NCBI GenBank assembly: GCA_030039575.1
Contig: JASHVH010000201.1
Coordinates: forward strand, 1-7,486
Reading direction: 5' to 3'
Source: Acidimicrobiales bacterium
Lineage (GTDB): Bacteria; Actinomycetota; Acidimicrobiia; Acidimicrobiales; Palsa-688
Length of the DNA stretch: 7,486 nt
In this document: positions 1 through 5,924 of the stretch, piece by piece
Layout of the letters: each line of letters starts with the position of its first letter
Position numbering within the stretch: the first letter of the stretch is position 1
Position numbers and translations under genes: made by a program
The notes under the pieces: model-generated
Database searches by the model: none
Seen by the model: the letters and a program-made list of their open reading frames with translations, nothing else
What the model was told of the DNA's origin: nothing

Positions 1-558
1 CACCCTTTCCCCGCCGCCATCGACGACGTCTTAGCCGCATGGCGCTGGCTCCGCACCGACCAGGACCTCAGCGTAACCTCGATGGCGGTGGCCGGCGGTT
101 CAGCCGGCGGGGGCCTCGGCGTTGCCTTGCTGGTGGCCACGCGCGACGCCGGAGAGGCATTGCCGGCCGCCGCCGTACTGATGTCGCCGACGGTGGACCT
201 GACCGGCTCGGGGGCCTCGATGACCGAGCGCGTCGACCAGGACCCGGTCTCCACCCCCGCCATGCTCGCTCAGTTTGCCTCCGACTACCTGGCCGGGGCC
301 GACCCTAAGACGCCTCTGGCATCGCCGCTGTTCGCCTCCCTGGCCGGGCTCCCGCCCTTGCTTGTGCAGGTGGGCACGGCCGACCTGTTGCTCAGCGATT
401 CCGAACGCCTGGCCAGAGCGGCCGCCGAGGCCAGGGTCGACGTCACCCTGGAGGTCGGCGAGGGCCTGCCCCACGTCTACCAGCTCTTGCTCGGCACCCC
501 CGAGGCGGCCGAGGCCACCGAGCAGATCGGCAAGTTCCTGCGCGCCTGGGTTCGGTAA
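1..558 (+). CDS. Alpha/beta hydrolase, HSL-type esterase/lipase (5' end outside window)
   Basis: This is the C-terminal part (185 residues) of an alpha/beta-hydrolase of the hormone-sensitive-lipase type. Such enzymes hydrolyse carboxylic esters of short or medium acyl chains in the cytosol. The reading frame is open from base 1, so the start and the HGGG oxyanion-hole motif lie upstream. The nucleophile elbow is visible as AVAGGSAGGGL (fragment residues 29-39, Ser34). The family usually has GDSAGG here, so the residue before the serine is Gly instead of Asp. The likely catalytic Asp is D128 in GTADLLLSD, and the catalytic His is H158 in GLPHVYQ, so the triad looks complete. The methionine at base 82 sits inside the conserved fold just before the nucleophile and is not the start. 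The gene ends 81 bases before the VOC gene and may be co-transcribed with it. The physiological substrate is unknown. Confidence 0.9.
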   Translation, partial: HPFPAAIDDVLAAWRWLRTDQDLSVTSMAVAGGSAGGGLGVALLVATRDAGEALPAAAVLMSPTVDLTGSGASMTERVDQDPVSTPAMLAQFASDYLAGADPKTPLASPLFASLAGLPPLLVQVGTADLLLSDSERLARAAAEARVDVTLEVGEGLPHVYQLLLGTPEAAEATEQIGKFLRAWVR

Positions 559-585
559 TTGGGCCCAGCCGATGTGGTTGACTGA

Positions 586-598
586 GGGCTTCAGGCCC
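586..598 (+). terminator. Small GC hairpin between the hydrolase and VOC genes (weak)
   Basis: GGGC (586-589) and GCCC (595-598) can pair around a five-base loop, 27 bases after the hydrolase stop. The stem is short and has no run of T after it. It is at best a minor 3'-end structure, and read-through into the VOC gene is likely. Confidence 0.15.
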
Positions 599-639
599 CA
601 CCGCGACCGGGGCAGGAGCCCAGACTTGTGGAGGTACTA

Positions 640-1104
640 GTGGCCGAACCGGCGCAACCCGGACAACGAATGGTGATTGGCCACTTCATCGTCTCTGATG
701 ACGTCGAGCGCTCCCGGCGCTTCTATACCGAGGTGCTCGGCGGCAAGGTGGTCTTCGGCCCGGAGCCGACCAATGTCGCCCTCGCCAACACCTTCATCAT
801 CATCAACGGGGGCGGTGGCCCCACCGACGACAAGCCCACCGTCACCCTGGAGACGCCGAGCGACCCCGACCGGGTCAGCAGCTTCCTCAACATCCGGGTC
901 ACAGATATCCACGCCGCGTACGCCGAATGGAGCGCCCTGGGGGCGCACTTCCTCACGCCGCCGAAGCAGCACCGGTACGAGATCCGTTGCTACATCAGAG
1001 ACCCCGACGGTTACATCATCGAGGTCGGACAAACCACCGACCCACAGGGAGATTGGTGGCCCGCCGACTGGCAATGGGTCAACCCCACCGGGCAACCCGA
1101 CTGA
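640..1104 (+). CDS. VOC family protein (glyoxalase/bleomycin-resistance fold)
   Basis: A 154-residue single-copy vicinal-oxygen-chelate protein. The family includes metal-dependent lyases, isomerases, dioxygenases and drug-binding proteins, usually acting as dimers in the cytosol. The first beta-alpha-beta-beta-beta module begins at MVIGHFIV (His15 is a probable metal ligand), followed by ERSRRFYTEVLGGKV, typical of the fold. The second module contains NIRVTDIHAAYAEWSALGAHF and ends with YIRDPDGYIIEVGQ, where E128 is the usual last metal ligand. The tail after E128 is about 26 residues, rich in Trp and Asp, and is not typical of the family. I chose GTG 640 because GGAGG (630-634) lies five bases upstream. 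GTG 628 (158 residues), with AGGAG at 614-618 nine bases upstream, is nearly as good, and ATG 670 is also possible. No specific reaction can be assigned. Confidence 0.88.
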   Translation: MAEPAQPGQRMVIGHFIVSDDVERSRRFYTEVLGGKVVFGPEPTNVALANTFIIINGGGGPTDDKPTVTLETPSDPDRVSSFLNIRVTDIHAAYAEWSALGAHFLTPPKQHRYEIRCYIRDPDGYIIEVGQTTDPQGDWWPADWQWVNPTGQPD

Positions 1105-1105
1105 A

Positions 1106-1124
1106 CCCCGTCTCGGCACCGGGG
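1106..1124 (+). terminator. Possible terminator hairpin after the VOC gene
   Basis: CCCCG (1106-1110) pairs perfectly with CGGGG (1120-1124) around a nine-base loop, starting one base after the VOC stop codon. There is no T-tract, so a classical intrinsic terminator is not demonstrated. Such GC-only hairpins are common at gene ends in high-GC actinobacteria. Confidence 0.3.
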
Positions 1125-1255
1125 CGTTCGGCGATCTCCCCATGTGCCCGGTTCACCGGCCTGAGCGACGAGAGCGTTGCTGGCGCGGCCTTCGGCCGGG
1201 TACCTCGACCTGTGGTTGGGCCACCGGTTGACGGCCCAAGAGGGGAGCGACGAGG

Positions 1256-1284
1256 ACTACATGTCCCGAGGGAGCCTCTATAGT
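1256..1284 (+). promoter_or_regulatory. Candidate promoter for the HAD-GDPD unit
   Basis: TATAGT at 1279-1284 matches the sigma-70 -10 consensus at five of six positions. Seventeen bases upstream, ACTACA (1256-1261) matches the -35 consensus at only three of six. The predicted start of transcription near 1291 falls directly before the hairpin at 1292-1320. The call rests mainly on the -10 match and the position upstream of the gene. Confidence 0.3.
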
Positions 1285-1291
1285 GTTCAAT

Positions 1292-1320
1292 GGCCTCCGG
1301 CTGAGCGAAAGCGGGTGGCC
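1292..1320 (+). promoter_or_regulatory. Leader stem-loop upstream of the HAD gene
   Basis: A 29-base hairpin: GGCC/GGCC (1292-1295 with 1317-1320), a T-T mismatch, CC/GG (1297-1298 with 1314-1315), a G-G mismatch, and GCT/AGC (1300-1302 with 1310-1312), closing a seven-base loop GAGCGAA. This gives nine Watson-Crick pairs with two symmetrical one-by-one mismatches. It would lie at the very 5' end of the transcript if the promoter at 1279-1284 is real. It could protect the mRNA end or bind a protein. I do not recognise a known riboswitch. Confidence 0.35.
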
Positions 1321-1376
1321 TGGAGTTCGCCGGATGTTCACCCATTCGTTACGGCCATTTCTCTGAAGCGTCAAGG

Positions 1377-1988
1377 ATGGTGGCCTATGGTTTGACCATT
1401 GAACTGGGTGCCTTGGCCACACTGCCGTCTCGGTGCGGGATCTGCTGGGACCTCGGAGATGTGATCTTCTCAGAAGAGACCGAGATAAAAACGGTCGACG
1501 GCATCACTCAGACTGTGGTCTTGGTCCCAGGCATGGGCGAGCTGATTAGGTCATTGGCGGGCAACGGGATAGCGATGGCGATAATTTCGGACACCCGGGT
1601 GGGGGCGTGTGAGAACGTCCTGAGCCAGCACGGTCTCGAAAACTGTTTTTTGCACTGGACCATATCCGAAGCCCTGGGGGTCGAAAAACCCCATGAAGAC
1701 ATGTTCCTCACTACATCTAAGGCTTTGGGGATCCCGTTGTCACGTCTGGCGATGGTCGGCAACCACTACTACCGGGACATCGAGGGGGCGAGGCGGGCGG
1801 GCATGACCGCGATCTGGTTCCACTGGAACGACCGCTACCCGAGCCCCGCCGAGACGCCGGCTGCCCACTATACCGTGGGCGATGCTTCTGAGCTTGCGGT
1901 CGCGATCGGCGATTGGTTGGCATCGCTGGACGCCACCGACCTCGGTCCCAGCGTAGGCGGCGAAGACGCAAAAACTGCGCCGGCATGA
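1377..1988 (+). CDS. HAD-superfamily hydrolase (probable phosphatase)
   Basis: A 203-residue haloacid-dehalogenase-fold protein, most likely a cytosolic phosphatase acting on a small phosphorylated metabolite. Motif I is CWDLGDVIF with D25 as the predicted nucleophile. The residue two places on is Gly, as in DLGNV-type members, rather than the second Asp of DxD phosphatases. Motif II is AIISDTR (S71), motif III is EKPHEDMF (K104) and motif IV is VGNHYYRDIEGARRAGM, where the usual first Asp is Asn129 and D134 is kept. The C-terminal ~30 residues are low in conserved features. ATG 1377 has only a poor ribosome binding site (AAGG directly adjacent); GTG 1380 or TTG 1392 are alternatives, and the first ~18 residues are not conserved in the fold. 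The stop overlaps the start of the GDPD gene (ATGA), so the two are probably translated together. The substrate is not evident. Confidence 0.87.
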   Translation: MVAYGLTIELGALATLPSRCGICWDLGDVIFSEETEIKTVDGITQTVVLVPGMGELIRSLAGNGIAMAIISDTRVGACENVLSQHGLENCFLHWTISEALGVEKPHEDMFLTTSKALGIPLSRLAMVGNHYYRDIEGARRAGMTAIWFHWNDRYPSPAETPAAHYTVGDASELAVAIGDWLASLDATDLGPSVGGEDAKTAPA

Positions 1989-2731
1989 CCGAACCGAAAG
2001 TCGCCGCCGCCCGGCTGCCCACTCACTACGTAGCTGCCCATCGTGGGGCCAGAAGACTTGCCCCTGAGAACACATTGGCCGCTTTTTCGTCCGCCCTCGC
2101 CCAGGGGGCCGTGGCGCTGGAGCTCGATGTCCACCTGACCCTCGACGAGCGGGTGGTGGTCATCCACGACGATCTCCTTGACCGCACGACTGATGGCAGC
2201 GGCCCGGTGTGGGCGCTGCCGAGCGACGACATCAAGCGGCTCGATGCGGGCTCGTGGTGGTCGGAGAAGTTCGCCGGCGAAGCCATCCCGTTCCTGGAAG
2301 AGGCGATCGAGCTCACCGAAGGCAGGGCCGTTCTGCACGTGGAGCTAAAGGGCCGTGCGGCTGACTTGCTGGCCGGCGAGGTGGTGAAGATCGTCAGGCG
2401 GACCGGATCGGAGTCGCGCGTCATCGTAATGAGCTTCGACCTCGACGCCGCGCTGGCCACGCAGCGAGCAGGCCCGGAGCTAGCCGTCCTGCCTATTGTC
2501 GGAGGAAAGTTGGAGGACGAGCTCGGGTTTGTCCAGGCCACCGGGCTTCGCGGGCTCAACCAGGCAGTAGGGCATTGGCAGCAAGAGACGGTACAGCGTT
2601 TTCACGAGCGCGGGTTTCTTGTCCACGGCAGCCTCATCAACGACCCCAAGAAATTGAAGGAGTTTTTCTGGCGAGGCGGCGACATGGCTGACTCGGACTC
2701 GCCTGATTGTTTCGCCCCTGGTGAAGGGTAG
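1985..2731 (+). CDS. Glycerophosphodiester phosphodiesterase family protein (GDPD)
   Basis: A 248-residue GDPD-type TIM-barrel enzyme. The family splits glycerophosphodiesters, and in some members other phosphodiesters, into an alcohol and a sugar- or glycerol-phosphate, using a divalent metal. AHRGARRLAPENT (residues 18-30) carries His19 and the ENT motif, LELDVHLT carries Glu46 and Asp48, VIHDDLLDRTTDGSG carries the general-acid His61, and HVELKG carries Glu120 and Lys122. Length and motif order are those of a complete bacterial cytosolic member, with no signal peptide. The C-terminal MADSDSPD resembles the usual last strand and loop, so the protein seems intact. The start is ATG 1985, which overlaps the HAD stop by four bases; an in-frame extension to 1913 lies inside the HAD gene and is not used. 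The 3' end abuts a LacI-repressor remnant on the other strand. Confidence 0.93.
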   Translation: MTEPKVAAARLPTHYVAAHRGARRLAPENTLAAFSSALAQGAVALELDVHLTLDERVVVIHDDLLDRTTDGSGPVWALPSDDIKRLDAGSWWSEKFAGEAIPFLEEAIELTEGRAVLHVELKGRAADLLAGEVVKIVRRTGSESRVIVMSFDLDAALATQRAGPELAVLPIVGGKLEDELGFVQATGLRGLNQAVGHWQQETVQRFHERGFLVHGSLINDPKKLKEFFWRGGDMADSDSPDCFAPGEG

Positions 2732-2828
2732 CTAAGGCGTGCGGCAACGCGCCGTCGCATACGGTGGACGGCGAGACCCCGCACTGCGAGGCGACCTTGA
2801 CCAACGTGACCCGTGGCCGAGCGGTCAT
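2732..2828 (-). pseudogene. 5' remnant of a LacI-family transcriptional repressor
   Basis: Read on the minus strand from ATG 2828-2826, the frame encodes MTARPRVTLVKVASQCGVSP, then STVCDGAL. This is the N-terminal helix-turn-helix of LacI/GalR repressors, whose usual form is VTLxDVAxxAGVSxxTVSxxL. A perfect AAGGAGG (minus strand 2843-2837) lies eight bases before the ATG, so this was or is a real translation start. Similarity ends after about 29 codons. The hinge helix and the ~270-residue sugar-binding domain are absent, and the frame runs on through the antisense of the GDPD 3' end to a stop at 2639-2637. A full LacI protein has about 330-350 residues, so this is a truncated gene, probably left by a deletion. 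It is divergent from the transporter genes, as expected for a repressor of that operon. A translated stub could at most be a lone DNA-binding fragment. Confidence 0.72.
2736..2753 (+). terminator. Possible terminator hairpin after the GDPD gene
   Basis: Bases 2736-2741 pair with 2748-2753 (five Watson-Crick pairs and one G-T pair) around the loop CGGCAA, starting five bases after the GDPD stop. No T-tract follows. It overlaps the lacI remnant, so it may be an accident of that sequence. Confidence 0.25.
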
Positions 2829-3109
2829 GACAGGTACCTCCTTACAGGCGAGGCCGCCCGTGCCCACCTCATCTGCCGTACACCGCCTTCAGTCTTGGGC
2901 CAGTAACCCATTGAGCACACAAGGGTTCATCCTCTGTCCATGAATATTTAATCCTCCATACACCCTGACATAACCCCGAGATTTAGTTCGTTCTGTATCG
3001 TTAGAAAAGCATCTTGTTCCGCATTCTGTGCGGTAGTGGTGCCCTGGGTGCGGACGGGGATGTCGTCGAACATAGGGCCCTTTCGTCTACGTACAGGAGG
3101 GGATGCCTC
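2829..3109. promoter_or_regulatory. Control region and leader of the ABC transporter operon
   Basis: These 281 bases separate the divergent lacI remnant from the substrate-binding-protein gene. They are clearly richer in A+T (notably 2940-3015) than the surrounding genes, as expected for a promoter. I cannot assign one -35/-10 pair with confidence: CTGACA (2965-2970) resembles a -35 box but has no good -10 at the right distance. Short inverted repeats at 2896-2910 and 2905-2927 could be operator half-sites. A five-base-pair hairpin, CCGCA/TGCGG, lies at 3019-3033 in the probable leader. No protein-coding gene is supported here. Confidence 0.5.
3095..3102 (+). promoter_or_regulatory. Ribosome binding site that fixes the start of the binding-protein gene
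   Basis: AGGAGGGG at 3095-3102 lies seven bases before GTG 3110. This decides the start in favour of GTG 3110 over the in-frame ATG 3014, which has no such site and would put about 32 non-conserved residues in front of the signal peptide. Confidence 0.85.
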
Positions 3110-4789
3110 GTGTGGAAGCGCGTCTTGGTAACCGTCGGTCTGTCGCTTGGCCTCGTCGCCACTACTTGCTGGCCGGTCTCGTCCGAAGCCAGCATCCTAA
3201 AGCCATCTGCTAGTTTCGTACCGAGTGCGAACACCAACGCACTGACGATCGATGATGAGGGGGGGAGCCTGTGGAACTGCTCCTTCAACCCGATCAACCC
3301 GACCCAGTCTGCCGGCCCCGAGTTCGGCTTCATCTACGAGCCGCTCATCATGGTGAACCCGCTCCAAAACGGTAAGACCACCCCATGGTTGGCAACATCG
3401 TATGCGTGGAGCAACGGGAACAAGACGCTTACCTTTACGATCCGCAAGGGCGTCGACTGGAGCGATGGCTCTCCTTTCACGGCGGCAGACGTCGTGTTCA
3501 CCTTCCAATTGCTAAAGCGCTACCCCGCGGCCGACGCCAACGCCGTCTGGACGGTCCTGCAGAGCGTCTCGCAACAAGGGGACAACGTGGTCATGAACTT
3601 CAAGGCGCCTTCGGTCCCTTATTTCTATTACATTGCCGATCAGGTGCCAATTCTGCCAGAACATATTTGGTCAAAGATCTCCAACCCGTTGACTTACGTG
3701 GACGCCCAACCGGTTGGGACTGGGCCGATGGTCATTGGCCAATGTACTCCTCAGAACATCATGTACACCGCCAACAAGAACTACTGGCAGCCTGGCCTCC
3801 CCAAAGTCCAAGTTCTCAACTTCCCGGCCTTCCTCTCCAACTCCTCGGCCAACACGTACCTGCAAACGGGCCAAGCGAACTGGGGTGGCCAGTTCATCCC
3901 GAACATAAAGGTCTTCTACACCTCGAAGAGCCCCTATTACCATTACTGGTACACGTCCGATCGCAACGTCTACCTCTTTATCAACTTGACGGCGCCCCAG
4001 CTGAACGACGTCCAGGTGCGGCGAGCTATGGCCTATGCGATCAACCGCGGGCAGGTATCGCTAGTAGGAGAGGGCGGGTACGAGCAGCCCTCCAACCAGG
4101 CCGGGATCGTGACCCCCAGCTTCACTTCTTGGCTGGACACCCCGCTGCTGTCCACTTACAACTACACGTACAACGTCTCGCGAGCCGAGTCGATCTTGGA
4201 GGCGGACGGCTACAAGAAGGGGAGCGACGGCATCTTCGCCAAGGACGGCAAGCAGCTCTCTTTCAGCGTCATTAACCAGGGCGGTGACTCCGACTGGGTG
4301 GCGTCGTTGCAGGTGATCGCCCAGGACCTGCAAGCTGCGGGTATTGGCCTCACCATCGATGAAATGTCCAACTCGGCTTACGATAACGACTTGTTCAAGG
4401 GCGAGTACCAACTCGCTTATGGGGAGCTCGGGTATGGGCCGGCGCCGTACTACGAGCTGCGGTCCCTTCTGTACAGCAAGGAATCCGCCCCTATCGGGCA
4501 GGTGGCGTCGGGGAATTACGAGCGCTATAGCAACCCCTCTACTGACGCACTGCTCAATGAGTACGCCACCACGACTAATCCCGGGACTCAGCACAGCATA
4601 ATCGACAGCATCGAAAAAGTGATGCTCTCGGACGTCCCGTCTATCCCTATGACGGAGAGCGCGCTTTGGTTCCAGTACGACGACCAATACTGGACCGGTT
4701 GGCCCACTCCGTCGGACCCCTACATGGACCCCGACCCAGGTCACGCGCCCTTCCACGAAGTGGTCCTCCTGAACTTGAGGCCGCGATGA
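3110..4789 (+). CDS. ABC transporter substrate-binding protein, family 5 (SBP_bac_5)
   Basis: A 559-residue extracytoplasmic solute-binding protein of the peptide/nickel/opine/oligosaccharide type, which captures substrate and delivers it to the permease pair encoded downstream. The N-terminus is a signal peptide: Lys3-Arg4, a hydrophobic core (residues 5-19) and a likely cleavage after SSEA (residue 27). Cys20 in ATTCW is not a good lipobox because Thr precedes it, so lipid anchoring is uncertain. The mature part has family hallmarks: FIYEPL (near 74-79), LTFTIRKGVDWSDGSPFTAADVVFTF, the VGTGPM motif, NLTAPQLNDVQVRRAMAYAI and, near the end, a GWPTPSDPY stretch (530-538). The last motif recalls members that bind cello-oligosaccharides and related sugars rather than peptides; this is from memory, not a search. 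The start GTG 3110 has an excellent ribosome binding site. It is the first gene of the importer operon, with a 129-base spacer before the permease. Confidence 0.93.
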   Translation: MWKRVLVTVGLSLGLVATTCWPVSSEASILKPSASFVPSANTNALTIDDEGGSLWNCSFNPINPTQSAGPEFGFIYEPLIMVNPLQNGKTTPWLATSYAWSNGNKTLTFTIRKGVDWSDGSPFTAADVVFTFQLLKRYPAADANAVWTVLQSVSQQGDNVVMNFKAPSVPYFYYIADQVPILPEHIWSKISNPLTYVDAQPVGTGPMVIGQCTPQNIMYTANKNYWQPGLPKVQVLNFPAFLSNSSANTYLQTGQANWGGQFIPNIKVFYTSKSPYYHYWYTSDRNVYLFINLTAPQLNDVQVRRAMAYAINRGQVSLVGEGGYEQPSNQAGIVTPSFTSWLDTPLLSTYNYTYNVSRAESILEADGYKKGSDGIFAKDGKQLSFSVINQGGDSDWVASLQVIAQDLQAAGIGLTIDEMSNSAYDNDLFKGEYQLAYGELGYGPAPYYELRSLLYSKESAPIGQVASGNYERYSNPSTDALLNEYATTTNPGTQHSIIDSIEKVMLSDVPSIPMTESALWFQYDDQYWTGWPTPSDPYMDPDPGHAPFHEVVLLNLRPR

Positions 4790-4815
4790 CCCCGGCGGTT
4801 TGACATGGGCAGGCC

Positions 4816-4848
4816 ACGGGCGCAAAGGCGTGGGGGCGGCACGCCCGT
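4816..4848 (+). promoter_or_regulatory. Intercistronic stem-loop between the binding-protein and permease genes
   Basis: Two mutually exclusive hairpins can form. ACGGGCG (4816-4822) pairs with CGCCCGT (4842-4848), seven perfect pairs around a 19-base loop. Alternatively GGCGTG (4827-4832) pairs with CACGCC (4840-4845), six perfect pairs around seven bases. No T-tract follows. A structure here fits the known habit of importer operons to lower permease expression, or to stabilise the upstream mRNA, after the abundant binding protein. Confidence 0.45.
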
Positions 4849-4918
4849 ACCGGCTACGCCAGGTCCTGAGCAACGTCACTGAGCTGCGCTCGGGCCCGGG
4901 CATCACGAACACCAGCAG

Positions 4919-5902
4919 ATGAAGTACTTCCGGCAACGACTCGGCTTTTTTGTGATGACCCTGTGGGCGTGCATCACTATAAACTTTGTGCTCCCTCGAG
5001 TCATGCCGGGCAACGCAGCTATCGACATGATGGCTCGGTTCAAAGGAGAGATAAGCCCCGCCACCTACCACGCCATGGCGTTAGCTCTCGGCGTTCAAAC
5101 CAGGCAGAACCTTGTTTCGGCCTATGTGCATTACGTGGCCGACCTCTTCACTGGTCACTTGGGCGTATCGGCCACCTTCTTCCCCAGGTCGGTGGTGTCG
5201 GTAGTGGGCGCCTCTCTACCCTGGACTCTCGGCTTGGTCGGGATCACGACCGTCTTGGCCTACGTGCTGGGGACGCTCATAGGGATCCTCGGGGCGTGGC
5301 GGCGCGGCGGAAAACTCGATAGCCTGCTGCCACCTATCTTCATCATCACGTCCGCTTTTCCATACTTTTTCACCGCTCTACTCGCCATCCTGCTCTTCGC
5401 TATCAAACTTCACTGGTTGCCCACTGGCTTCGGGTACTCGCCCGAGGCCAAGATAGCTATGACATGGTCCTTCGCTGGCGATGTCCTTTACCATGCCTTT
5501 TTGCCTGCGCTCACCATCCTGATTACCGCCACCGGCGGATGGATCCTGACCATGCGCAACAACATGATCACCACCCTCGCAGATGACTACGTCACCATGG
5601 CAAGGGCCAAGGGCCTGTCGCCGAGGCGGATCATGTTCGACTACGCGGGCCGCAATGCCATCCTCCCGAACCTGACGGGCTTTGCCATGTCGCTTGGTTT
5701 CGTGGTCAGCGGTGCCGTCCTCGTGGAATACGTGTTCTCCTATCCGGGGATCGGCTATACGCTGCTCCTGGCGGTGCAGAACGGCGACTACAACTTGATG
5801 CAAGCACTGTTCTTCCTCATCACCCTGTGCGTTCTGGTCGCCGTATTAGTCATGGACCTGGTGACCGTCCTGGTCGACCCGAGGACGAGGGAGCAGGGGT
5901 GA
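4919..5902 (+). CDS. ABC transporter permease, DppB/OppB type
   Basis: A 327-residue inner-membrane permease that forms half of the transport channel. Six membrane segments are visible at about residues 8-28, 104-126, 140-162, 195-212, 252-275 and 293-318. The first segment ends in the family motif FVLPRVMPGN. The cytoplasmic coupling (EAA) loop is DYVTMARAKGLSPRRI...NAILPN (residues 223-251) with the conserved Gly232, which contacts the ATPase. The C-terminal FSYPGIGYTLLLAVQNGDY is also standard. ATG 4919 is the only start codon between the in-frame stop at 4880 and the first membrane segment, but no Shine-Dalgarno sequence precedes it. Translation may therefore be weak or depend on the upstream structure. 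The gene is followed after 22 bases by the second permease. Confidence 0.95.
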   Translation: MKYFRQRLGFFVMTLWACITINFVLPRVMPGNAAIDMMARFKGEISPATYHAMALALGVQTRQNLVSAYVHYVADLFTGHLGVSATFFPRSVVSVVGASLPWTLGLVGITTVLAYVLGTLIGILGAWRRGGKLDSLLPPIFIITSAFPYFFTALLAILLFAIKLHWLPTGFGYSPEAKIAMTWSFAGDVLYHAFLPALTILITATGGWILTMRNNMITTLADDYVTMARAKGLSPRRIMFDYAGRNAILPNLTGFAMSLGFVVSGAVLVEYVFSYPGIGYTLLLAVQNGDYNLMQALFFLITLCVLVAVLVMDLVTVLVDPRTREQG

Positions 5903-5924
5903 GGAGGAGGCGATAAGCCGGGAC

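Larger units (their letters stand above)
1105..1376. other. Gene-free spacer between the VOC and HAD genes
   Basis: These 272 bases hold no credible gene on either strand; open frames here lack family features and ribosome binding sites. Visible items are the hairpin at 1106-1124, a five-base-pair stem CGGCC/GGCCG with a three-base loop at 1186-1198, a candidate -10 element (TATAGT, 1279-1284) and a longer imperfect hairpin at 1292-1320. The spacer most likely separates two transcription units. Confidence 0.55.

Noticed and set aside
1186..1198. CGGCC/GGCCG hairpin as a terminator or RNA gene
   Set aside because: Only five pairs with a three-base loop and no T-tract; this is frequent by chance at this GC content.
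1177..1395. 72-codon + frame in the VOC-HAD spacer
   Set aside because: No ribosome binding site, no recognisable motif, and it overlaps the HAD start out of frame.
3014..3109. N-terminal extension of the binding protein starting at ATG 3014
   Set aside because: GTG 3110 has an ideal ribosome binding site and begins exactly at a signal peptide; the extension would bury the signal peptide inside the protein.
3385..4275. 296-codon alternative + frame inside the binding-protein gene
   Set aside because: Out-of-frame shadow of a well-supported gene, with a composition rich in Arg, Gly and Pro and no family features.
4805..4882. 25-residue small ORF between the binding-protein and permease genes
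   Set aside because: No Shine-Dalgarno sequence and an Arg/Gly/Pro-rich product with no pattern; the stretch is better explained by RNA structure.
4061..5071. 336-codon open frame on the minus strand across the binding-protein/permease junction
   Set aside because: It lies antisense to two clearly homologous genes, has no recognisable domain, and such antisense frames are expected in GC-rich coding DNA.
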